From: CAYUVH01 sp964448135
GTDB taxonomy: Bacteria; Verrucomicrobiota; Verrucomicrobiia; Limisphaerales; UBA8199
Assembly (NCBI GenBank): GCA_964448135.1
Contig: CAYUVH010000009.1
Span: 73,920-137,919 of the forward strand
DNA length: 64,000 nucleotides
Reading direction: 5' to 3'
Shown piece by piece: positions 32,305-41,900 of the stretch. Position numbers and translations under genes: made by a program. The notes below the pieces were generated by a model. It was given only the letters and a program-made list of their open reading frames with translations. It did not search any database and had not been told where the DNA came from. Positions within the stretch are counted from its first letter, which is position 1; each line of letters starts with the position of its first letter.

Positions 32305-33090
32305 ATGTCGTTTACATTCACGTTTTTGGGTTCCGGCACGTCGCAAGGCGTGCCCGTCATTGGAAAAGAGTATCCGCCCGAGTTCCTGGCCAATCCGAAA
32401 AACCACCGCACCCGTCCATCCATCTACGTTACGACGGAAAAAGTCAAATTCGTCGTGGACACCACGCCGGAATTCCGGCTCCAAATGCTCCGGGAAGGCA
32501 TCGGCTGGCTCGATGCCGTGCTCTTCACGCATTCGCACGCGGACCACATCATGGGACTGGATGATTGCCGGCGCGTGTGCGACCTCCGGGGTTTCAACAC
32601 CCTGCCGATCTACGCGGGGCCTTCGACGATGAAAGACCTGCGCCGCGTGTTCGCCTATGCGTTCCACGACGGCCCCTGGCCCAAAGGCTACTTCATGCCG
32701 GATCAACGCGTCTTCACCGGGCCCTTCACGCTGGGCGACCTTGAGGTCACCCCCGTTCCGCTGCCCCACGGCTCGCACGAATGCTTCGGTTTTCTTTTTT
32801 CGCAAGGCGGTCGTGTGCGAATGGCGTATCTGAATGATTGCAAGGAAGTCCCGCCGGCCGTGGTGGAACAGGTGCGCGGCATCGAGGTGGTGGTGCTCGA
32901 CGCCTTGCGCCGCAACCCGCATCCCAACCACATGTGCCTGGACGAAGCACTCACCGCCGCCCGGCGCATTGGCGCGCAACGCACCTATTTCACGCACCTG
33001 ACGCACGACTACGATCACGACGTCTCGCAGGCCGAGCTGCCCGCTAGCATCGAATTGGCTTTCGACGGCCTGAAAGTGAACTTAAGCTGA
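32305..33090 (+). CDS. MBL-fold metallohydrolase, PhnP-like
   Basis: 261 residues from MSFTFTFLGSGTSQGVPVIG, the usual start for this subfamily of the metallo-beta-lactamase fold. Metal ligands are visible in LFTHSHADHIMGLDD (HxHxDH), in the GSHECFGF region, in MAYLNDCKEV (Asp) and in YFTHLTHDYDHD. This group is close to PhnP and other cyclic phosphodiesterases (phosphoribosyl cyclic phosphate) and to some ribonuclease-like proteins; no phn genes are nearby, so the substrate stays open. Cytoplasmic. Start at 32305 excludes an upstream extension lacking conservation. Confidence 0.9.
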   Translation: MSFTFTFLGSGTSQGVPVIGKEYPPEFLANPKNHRTRPSIYVTTEKVKFVVDTTPEFRLQMLREGIGWLDAVLFTHSHADHIMGLDDCRRVCDLRGFNTLPIYAGPSTMKDLRRVFAYAFHDGPWPKGYFMPDQRVFTGPFTLGDLEVTPVPLPHGSHECFGFLFSQGGRVRMAYLNDCKEVPPAVVEQVRGIEVVVLDALRRNPHPNHMCLDEALTAARRIGAQRTYFTHLTHDYDHDVSQAELPASIELAFDGLKVNLS

Positions 33091-33131
33091 CCGAAAGCTG
33101 AAATAATGCCGGCCCATTGACCCGCACCGTC

Positions 33132-34889
33132 GTGAAACATCCAATTTATTTTTCGTTGGCCATTCTCCTGGCTGCGTTGCGCCCCGCCCTGGCGCAGACC
33201 AACCGCGCGGCCCCAGCCGGCGCAGAAGTCATCATCGTTTACAACACCAAGGTTCCCGAGTCCAAAGGGATTGCGGAATACTACGCCCAGCGCCGGGGCG
33301 TGCCCGCCGACCAGATTTTCGGCTTCGAGCTATCCACCAACGAGGACATTTCGCGCGTGGAATTTCGGGAGACACTCCAAAAGCCGCTCGACGACAAGCT
33401 TCAGTCGAAAAAGCTCTGGCGGGTCGGCTCGCGATTCGTCGAGGCAGGCACGAACCACACCAAGCAGGTGGAATGGCGCGTGATGCAATCCAGAATCCGC
33501 TACGCGGTTTTGTGTTATGGCGTGCCCCTGCGGATCATGCCGGACCCGAACCTGAAGGAGGCGGCGGCCGAAAAGATGCGGCCGGAATTGCGCCGCGACG
33601 GAGCCGCCGTGGATAGCGAACTCGCGCTGCTGCCGCTCCTGGAACAAAAGCTGCCCCTCACCGGCCCGGTTCCCAACCTGCTTTATACAGTGACCAACAG
33701 CGCGCGCCTCCATCCGACCAACGGCGTCCTCATGGTCAGCCGGCTCGACGGCCCCTCGCCCGCGATCGCACGCGGGCTGGTGGACAAGGCATTGGAAGCG
33801 GAAGCCGACGGCCTGCACGGCCGCGCCTATTTCGACGTGCGCAACGTGCCGGAACCGGGCCTCAAACTCGGGGACAACTGGATCCGCTTCGGCGCGGAAA
33901 TCTGGCGGCGCATGGGGTTTGAAACGGTGGTGGATGAAAATCCCACGACCTTTCCGCCGGCCTTTCCGATGGATCATATCGCCTGCTACATGGGCTGGTA
34001 CGACCAGAATGTTTCCGGCCCCTTCACCCTGCCCCGGGTTGAATTCGCGCCCGGTGCCTTCGCCTACCATCTTTTCTCCTACAGCGCCGCGAGCGTGCGC
34101 ACGGCCGATCGTTTCTGGGTTGGCCCCCTGCTGGCGAAAGGCGCAACCGTCACGATGGGTTGCGTGGATGAGCCTTACCTGGGGGGAACGCCCGATCTCG
34201 GCGTGTTCACCGAGCGTTTTCTGCCGGAGGGCTACACCTTTGGCGAGGCGGCCTACGCCAGTCAACCCCTACTCTCGTGGCAGACGACCGTCGTGGGCGA
34301 TCCGCTTTACCGGCCGTTTGGGCGCACCCACACGGACATTCACCAGCAATTGCTCGATACGAAAAACAAGCTCGCCGAATGGTCGTGGCTGCGGCTCGTG
34401 AACCTGAACCTCGTCGTCGGCAAGCCGCTGGATGAAGTAGTCAGGGAGATGGAGAATCTGGACGCAACAAAACAAAGCGTCGTGCTCACGGAAAAACTCG
34501 GGAATCTGTACGACGCCCAGGGCAAACCCGCGTCCGCCGTCCAGGCGTGGCAACACGCGCTCGAGCTCGATCCCTCGTTTCAACAACGCGTTCGCCTCCA
34601 TCTCAGCCTTGCCCAAAAGCTCCAGAAGCTCGACCGCGAACCCGAGGCCTACGTCCAATACCAGTTGTTGATGAAGGAGTATCCTGACTACCCGGCGCCG
34701 CTGGACATCTACCACCATCTGCAACCGATGGCGGTGAAATTGAACCATCCGGAGGACGCAAAACGCTACCAGGCGGAAATCGACCGCCTCACCCCGCCCC
34801 CACCGCCGCCGGCCCCGCCCGCGGGCGCGCCGGCAAATTCAGACTCCAATGGCAAATCGGACCGCTCGAAGGACAAGAAGCCGAAGTAG
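33132..34889 (+). CDS. TIGR03790-family exported protein with TPR-like tail
   Basis: 585 residues from GTG; a TTG five codons earlier (33117) is equally possible. The signal peptide is short and clean (YFSLAILLAALRPALAQTNR). The body (about 30-400) matches TIGR03790, whose members begin with a variant of VIIVYNTKVPESKGIAEYYA and contain YAVLCYGVPLRI; family function is unknown, though members are common in Verrucomicrobia and Planctomycetes. Residues about 440-560 are helical TPR-like units (NLYDAQGKPASAVQAWQHAL), and the C-terminus is Pro-rich, then Ser/Lys-rich. Its stop codon TAG is the first part of a family B repeat. Confidence 0.82.
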   Translation: MKHPIYFSLAILLAALRPALAQTNRAAPAGAEVIIVYNTKVPESKGIAEYYAQRRGVPADQIFGFELSTNEDISRVEFRETLQKPLDDKLQSKKLWRVGSRFVEAGTNHTKQVEWRVMQSRIRYAVLCYGVPLRIMPDPNLKEAAAEKMRPELRRDGAAVDSELALLPLLEQKLPLTGPVPNLLYTVTNSARLHPTNGVLMVSRLDGPSPAIARGLVDKALEAEADGLHGRAYFDVRNVPEPGLKLGDNWIRFGAEIWRRMGFETVVDENPTTFPPAFPMDHIACYMGWYDQNVSGPFTLPRVEFAPGAFAYHLFSYSAASVRTADRFWVGPLLAKGATVTMGCVDEPYLGGTPDLGVFTERFLPEGYTFGEAAYASQPLLSWQTTVVGDPLYRPFGRTHTDIHQQLLDTKNKLAEWSWLRLVNLNLVVGKPLDEVVREMENLDATKQSVVLTEKLGNLYDAQGKPASAVQAWQHALELDPSFQQRVRLHLSLAQKLQKLDREPEAYVQYQLLMKEYPDYPAPLDIYHHLQPMAVKLNHPEDAKRYQAEIDRLTPPPPPPAPPAGAPANSDSNGKSDRSKDKKPK

Positions 34890-34912
34890 CAGCCGAGGCA
34901 ACGATGCCCCAT
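34886..34912. repeat. Palindromic repeat family B, partial copy 3
   Basis: GTAGCAGCCGAGGCAACGAT matches the left arm of copies 1 and 2 with two changes; no right arm follows. The TAG within it is the stop codon of the TIGR03790 gene. Confidence 0.7.
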
Positions 34913-35257
34913 CTTTTCCGGAAGTCCCAGAGCCGTAGGCGCGGAATCTATGTAGTCACGAGCGCGCAAGAACATCCCCCAGCCCCGTTCAGGGGCGGCA
35001 TGATACGCCAAATGATGCCGCCTCTGAACGGGGCTGGGAAATCTGGCTGGCAACGACAACTACAACTATTCCGCGCCTGACGGCGCTAACGCAGCCGCCG
35101 ATTCTCGACCGCAGGATCGCGCGGATCTGAACCGCTTTTCCACTGCCAAAGTTCCAGCCTTGCCCGAGGCCAATGATTTAGAGTCCCATCACCTCAGCCA
35201 CAGTCTGGTAGAGGTTGCAGGTTGCCAAGGCGAGGGTGGTTTGGGTTCAATTGCGGA
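34890..35257. other. Intergenic region, 368 bases, repeats only
   Basis: Holds a half copy of repeat family B and one complete family D palindrome. The rest shows no convincing gene. The pyrF promoter should lie in the last 200 bases. Confidence 0.6.
34978..35038. repeat. Palindromic repeat family D
   Basis: Arms of 24 bases with one mismatch: CCCAGCCCCGTTCAGGGGCG (continuing GCAT) and its inverse ending TCTGAACGGGGCTGGG, separated by 13 bases. A near-perfect long hairpin. Confidence 0.9.
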
Positions 35258-35965
35258 GTGAGAAATCCAATACTAGTGGCGCTTGATGTATCCGGAGCGG
35301 ATGAGGCTTTGAAGCTGGCGAAGGAATTGCAGCCGGCCGTGGGCGGTTTCAAAATCGGCCTGGAACTTTTTACGAGCGCGGGACCGGAAATCGTAAAGCG
35401 GTTGCGCGGCTCTGGCGCGCAGGTGTTCCTGGACCTGAAGCTGCATGATATTCCGAACACGGTTGCCAGTGCCGTGGCAGCGGCGGTGCGGCTCGACGTG
35501 CAGATGCTGACGCTGCACACCGCGGGCGGCACGGAGATGATGAAAGCCGCGGAACGCGCCGCCCTGGCGGCGGCCGCGGCGACGGGCACGGCAGCGCCCT
35601 TGATCCTCGGAGTGACCGTGCTGACCAGCATGGACGCGAATACGCTGCGGGAGACCGGCTGCGAAGCGGACCCGGGCAGGCAGGTGGAGCGCCTCGCACA
35701 GTTGGCGGTAAAGGCAGGATTGAGGGGACTTGTTTGTTCGCCCCGCGAGTTAAGTACGTTGAGAAGAGTGCTGCCGCCGGAAATCCAACTCGTGACGCCG
35801 GGGATTCGCGCGGGGACGGAACCGGCGGACGATCAAAAACGGACCCTGACGCCGGTCGAGGCCATGAGGGCCGGAGCAAGCTGGTTGGTAATCGGCAGAC
35901 CGATTACCCGGGCGGCCAAGCCGCGGGAGGCAGCGGAAGGCATAGTGGCGAGCCTTCAGGCTTGA
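35258..35965 (+). CDS. pyrF: Orotidine 5'-phosphate decarboxylase
   Basis: 235 residues from a GTG (VRNPILVALDVSGADEA), chosen because the family starts at this beta strand; a TTG 36 bases earlier is in frame. The catalytic motif FLDLKLHDIPNTV (Asp, Lys, Asp) and the phosphate-binding LVTPGIRAG and WLVIGRPITRA are intact. It converts OMP to UMP, the last step of pyrimidine synthesis. Single gene, converging on the giant Calx-beta gene with ten bases between stop codons. Confidence 0.96.
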   Translation: MRNPILVALDVSGADEALKLAKELQPAVGGFKIGLELFTSAGPEIVKRLRGSGAQVFLDLKLHDIPNTVASAVAAAVRLDVQMLTLHTAGGTEMMKAAERAALAAAAATGTAAPLILGVTVLTSMDANTLRETGCEADPGRQVERLAQLAVKAGLRGLVCSPRELSTLRRVLPPEIQLVTPGIRAGTEPADDQKRTLTPVEAMRAGASWLVIGRPITRAAKPREAAEGIVASLQA

Positions 35966-35975
35966 AACCGCAGAT

Positions 35976-38900
35976 TTATGGCCGCGTGACGCGCAGCCAC
36001 ACGCGTACGCTGATGAATTGGTTGGTCTTGGGACTCCAGGGGGCAACGACGCGCTCTTTGATGGTTTCGGTAAGGGTGTTGCCGTCGTCGTTCGTGGAGA
36101 TCGGGACGATGTAATTCGTTCCCGTGTACCAAGTGGAAATCTCATTGGCGACATAGCTGGCGTAGCCGACGTCCGTCGGTTCGATCCGCCGATGGTACGT
36201 CAGCGTCAGATTGGTTTTACCCGTTTGCGGATTCAGCTCGAAGGCGGTGACCAGTGGCGCATTCGTCTCGGGGAATTTTGGATCGCGGTTCACGGCATAC
36301 TCCGCCAGGTTGACGATGCCGTCGTGATCGTAATCCGCGCCCTCGCCGCTGAGGAGCGGATCGGTCAATTCTTCGAGGGTGAAATGCGCGATATTCCACA
36401 CTCCGTACGGCGAGTCGTGGATCGTGACCGTCGCGCTGCCACTGCCGATGGAATACGAGAGGTTCGTAATCACTGTGAATATGACGGTCTCATCGCCCTC
36501 GGTGCGGTCGTCGAGATAGGGAATCACATCCATGACCACGGTGTTTGAACCGGCCGGGAAGAAAATCACATTGGTGAGGGAGACGAAATCAACCCCATTG
36601 CTGGCAGTACCACTCATGGCGAGGTAGACGGTCAGGTCGGCGGTGGTATCGTCGCGGTTGAAGGTAAATTGTCCAGGGTTCGGGCCGAGCTCGGCGGCAT
36701 CGCCATCGGAAGCGTAAACATCGATCCGGGTGGGCTCGATCACGGTCACGGTGGTTTCGTCGTAAACCTTCACCTGGCCGTCATCCCCGATGAGGCGGAA
36801 TACGTAATCACCGGCCTGGGTGAATTGGATGACGTTGGTGAGGCTGTTGGCGTTGGTGAGGATGATGGGCACCGGGCCGCTGATATTTGTCCACGTGGTG
36901 ACCAGCAGGCCGGGAGGAACCGGTTTGCCATCATCGGTCGCCACGCCATCGAGCTCGGCCGGTACAATCAGCTGAACGACAATGTTCGAACCGGCGTCCA
37001 CAACCGGTCCGTAATTCGGGGGCGGAAGCGTGGCGATGGCGGCAATTTCTCCCGGGCTCAACATGCGCGGGAACAGACGGACGTCGTCAATCAACCCGTT
37101 CCATGAATTCGAGATTGCGGCGGGTCCCTTGCCGACGATGAAATGCGGGCAATTTGTCAGCACACCTTCCAAGGGAAACAACTGCACCAAGGGCTGGTCG
37201 GCACGTCCATTGATGAACAGCACAGGCGCCAGCCCGTTGCTCCAGGCGACCACCAGATTCTGCCAGCCATGGCCCACGAGGTTGCTGCGGCTGACAAAGC
37301 GCGAAACGCCGGCCGTGGTCGGGATGGTGATCTCGGTCACGTTGGTCGCCGCTCCGCAGGAAGCGAGCGCGCGCGTGTTAATCGCGAAGGTATGGTTCGT
37401 GCCCGTGTCATCGGCGGTGAGGATGCCCTGCTCCAAATTGGTGGAATCCGAGCGCACCCAGAGCGAGAGCGTGAATTCACCGAGGCCGTCGAGGAAGTTG
37501 GTGCCGGCAGCATCGCGGACGTGCTGGCCGCCGCCGGCGAAGCTCAACGCTCCGCCCGTCTGTCCATTCGTCACCCAAAGCGGCGGCCCGGCCAGCACGC
37601 CGTCATGGCCCATTCCCGAGCTGTCCAGCGCGGTAGTGCCCGTGCCATCGTCGAAATTCCAGTGGAGGATGTTCGTGGCGAGCAAGCCCGCGGCATCCAC
37701 GTTGATGACGACGGTCGCATAGCCTTGGAGCACGCCATCGTCAGCTGTCAATTGCAGGACATACACGCCGGAGTTGGAGATGGACACCGTGGTATTGAGC
37801 GCGGTGGGATCGCCGAAGGCGAGCGAATTGGAACCGCCGACCTGGCTCCATAGATACGTGAGCGAATTGGTGTCCCCGTCATCCACCACGAAGGCCTCGA
37901 GGATGATGTTGGGATTGGTTTGCAGCAGGAAAATATTGGACGCCGCGGGGCTGGTGATGGTCACGATGGGGGCAAGATTGTTGCCGGCATCGATGATGTG
38001 CACGACGGCGTTACTGGGCGACAGAATCGTATAGGACGGGTCCGGGAGCAGGGACGCGGTGACGGTTTCGGTGGGTTCGATGACCAGTTCATTGGTCGGA
38101 TAGACCTGCAGATCCACCGTCATGCTCTGGCACGCGAAATGGACATTGGTCAGCATGGGCAGATAATCCACGCCGTAAGTCGCGGTTCCCCCGATGGCAA
38201 CGCGCACCGTAATGTCGTAGTCCGGATTTCCCGTGCGGGTGATGCGGAACACCCCCGGAGTCTGACTGCCTTCGATGACATCGGCCACCGGGGCATCGAT
38301 CGTCACCATGGGCTCGTCGTCGTTGATCGTGACGGTGGCATTGGTGAAGGCGCCCAGCACATAGGAAGGGTCGCCGAGCAGGGAAAGCGTGACCGTCTCC
38401 GTGCCCTCGACCAGTGTGTCATCCAAAGGAACAATCGGCAGCTTGACGGAAAGACTCCCGGCGGGAATGACGATGGAATTGGAGATGGCGGCGTAATCCA
38501 AACCGTTGCTGGCGGTCCCGCTGATCTTATAGAAAATTTGCAGCGCGCCATTGGTGGTGCCGAATCGCGTAAAGGTGAACTCACCGGTATCCGTCCCTGG
38601 CTCGGCGGCGGTGAAGTCGCTCGCGTCCAGACGAACGCTTTGATCGTCGTCCAGAATGGTGACGGTGGCTTCGGCGGGATAAGCGGGCCGGTAAGTCGCG
38701 CGGTTTTCCAGCGCGAGAGTGACGGTTTCATCGCCTTCCACCAACGCATCATCCACCGCGATGACCTGGATATTCAGGGAAGTCTCGCCGTCGGGAATGG
38801 TGAATACATTGGTGAGCTGCGCGTAGTCCACCCCATTGATGGCGGAGCCGCGAATCGAGCAATAGACGGAAAGCGGCCCGCCATTCGTGGTACTGCGCGA

Positions 38901-41900
38901 AAGGACAAACAAACCATTCGCGCCGCCTTTTGCGGCGAAGGGAGCGTTGGAGGAAGTGATCCACACCACGGGCAAGGTGTCGGGGTCGTTGTCGCCGATG
39001 GTGACGGTGGCGGTTTTGGGCGTCACCACGCGACCGCCCGGCGTGCTGGTGAGCGTCAGAACGACGGTTTGCGTAAGTTCCACGGTACGATCATCCGTCG
39101 GAAGCACGGGCAGGTCCACAAACGTAGCACCGGCCGGGATGGTGATCGAAGTTCCCAACGGCGCATAATCGCTGGGTGCGCTCGCGGTGCCGGTGACCTG
39201 GTAATAGACCACCTGCGCGGCATTGGTTGAGCCGGTGCGGGTGATCCGGAAGTTGCCGGCCACGGAATTGGTCTCGGTGGCGGGGGTTGCCGTCGCCGCG
39301 ACGGTTACGGTGGTCAGGTCATCATCCACAATCGTATAGGTGTGAATCTTGATGCCGTCGAGGGTGGCGTTGGAGGGATTGAAAACGACGAGGCGGATCG
39401 TGCGATTGGATTGGAGCGTGGAATTATTGTTGATGGTCAGCGGGATGGTCTTCGCCCAATCGCCGGGATCAAAAGTGATCGGGCCGGGCGCAAGGGTGTA
39501 ATCACCCGCCGGCGCGGTGCCGCCAATGACGCGGTAATCCACCGTGACCGTGGCGGTGTGGGAAGTGACGCTGAGCCCCACACAGACCCCCGGGGAAAGG
39601 CTCTCGAAAACGCTCGAGGTGGCGGCACAGAAACCCACCGACGGAATGCTCGAGGAGTCTTCGTCGGAGATGGTGATGGTCGCCAGATTCGGGAGAAGAA
39701 TATTATAATTAGTGCTGGGTAAAACGGAGATCAGCACGGTTTCGTCGTATTCAATCTGCAGGTCGTCGAAGGGGATGATTTCCACATCCACGGAACTGGC
39801 GCCGTCCGGAATCACGACGGTGCTGTCGATCGGCACGTAGTCCACGCCATTCACGGCGCTGCCGCTCACGGCCAGGTTGACGGTAAGGTTTCCGCTGGTG
39901 ACCGCCCCGCGTGACACGCGGAACATGCCCGTGTCCGAGCCGGGTTCGGAAGCGGTTTCATCCGTGGCCGTGACGCTGACGGAGACTTTCTGGGCATCGT
40001 GAATGAACAGGGTGGCTACCCCCGGATCGGTGACGTCGTAGCCGGGATTATTCGTAAGCGTGATGCTCACCGATTCGTCGCCTTCCACGATGGCGTCGCT
40101 CAGCGGATTCACGACAATATCCGCCGAGGTGGCCGTGGCGGGAATGGTCACCGAGCCGCTCAACGCAGTATAATCCAAGCCCGGCGTCGCGGTGCCGCCG
40201 ACCGTATAGCCCACCACCAGCGACTCCGTCAAATCGCCATCCCGCTTCACGGTGAACCGGCCCGAGGTGGAAGGTTCGGACGCGCTGTCATCGGTAACCG
40301 CCACGCTGACACTCAGCAAATCGTCGTCGAGAATCTTCACCGTCGCGGACGAAGTGCCGATCGTGTACGCGCCGTTCGCGCTGATCGTGGCGATCACGGT
40401 TTCGTCGAGCTCGACATCCTTGTCGTCGAACGCCCGCACATTCACGATCGCGCTGCTGCTCCCCGACGGAATCACGACCACTCCCGGCAACGAGGAATAG
40501 TCCGTCCCCGGCGTGGCGGTGCCCGCGACCGTGTAAAAGACCGTGAGGTCCCCCACCGTGCTGCCATTGCGGGAGAACTGCAGCAGGCCTGGGTCCGGAC
40601 CGCTTTCCGGAATCGTGGCGGTGATGGCAGTGATCGAGACCGCCGGCAGACTGGGTTGGTCCTCGCTCAGGATGGTGATGGTGGCCTCGTTGAGCGCCAC
40701 CACCATATACGCAGGGTCCTCAAGGATGGTGATTGAAACCGTCTCAGGCCCCTCGACGTTGGCATCATTAAGTGGAGTGAACGTGAACGAAATGGAATTC
40801 GTTCCCGTCGGAATGGTGACGGTGTTCGTGCCCAGCGCCAGCGTCGGAGCCAGCGAATAGTCGCTCCCAAGGGTGGCCGTGCCGTAAAGATTGAGGCTGA
40901 TCGGCAGGTCGGCGCTGAGGTCGCCCGTGCGGGTGAGGGTGATCGTTTGCGAGCCGCCGCCGTTTTCGGCCACGACGTTGGTGGTCACGCTCAGGCCGAC
41001 GGTCGGGATTGGGGTGGCGACAAAGTCCACGTCAGTCATGTTGGACAGGACGTTGAGCGAACCAGGTCCGTAAGTGCTGGTGATAATGTAGCCGTATAGC
41101 ACGGCGTTCAGGTTGATGTTCGCGGGAACCCCCGTGATGACGTAGCGCCCCTCGGTATCGCTATAACCGCCCAGATAACTCAATATATTGGTGCCTTCGT
41201 TGCCGACTCGCACACCTTGAAGCGGGACGCCGTTCGTGTCCGTCACCCGCCCCGCCAACCGGAAGCCAGTGGGCGCGCCGACCGTGACCACGCCGTTCAC
41301 GCTCGCCACACCGCCTTTCATGTCGCTGACCACACAACGCACCACGTGCTCGCCCGCGGCGCTCCACTTTTTGAAGGTCCAGGGAAGATTGTTCGTGGCG
41401 AAGGTGAAATCGTCGAAGCTCCAGGCGTAGGAAAGCGTGTCGTCGTTCGGATCCGTGGCGGTGCAATGAAAGTGAACGACGGCGTTGGGAGCCGCGTTGG
41501 TCAGATCAATCTCCAGGGCGGCAATCGGCGGCTGGTTCGACGGGAAATGGCCGAGGTTGAATTGCACGTCGAACCACGCATTGGTGGCGTCGCCGCTCCG
41601 CTGCAAGGGCGTGATATGCACGCCCGCCGCCGTATCGCTGAAGGTCCGGCCGACCACCAGCGCCGCATCTTCGCGGCTCAGACTCGCGGTGGGGGTGCCG
41701 GGCGTCGTGTCCAAAAGATGCGGGCCGCCCGAGCTCTCGGACCACGGCGACCATTGCAGCATGAGGCCATTATATTGCCAGGGGTTGCTGGGAAAGCTCT
41801 CGCGGTGCTCGATCCAGTAATCCCGCTGGAAATCCTTGTAAGCATGGGCCGCGTAATACTGTCCATCCTGCCGGTGCGGCGTTTCGAAGGCATAAATTCG

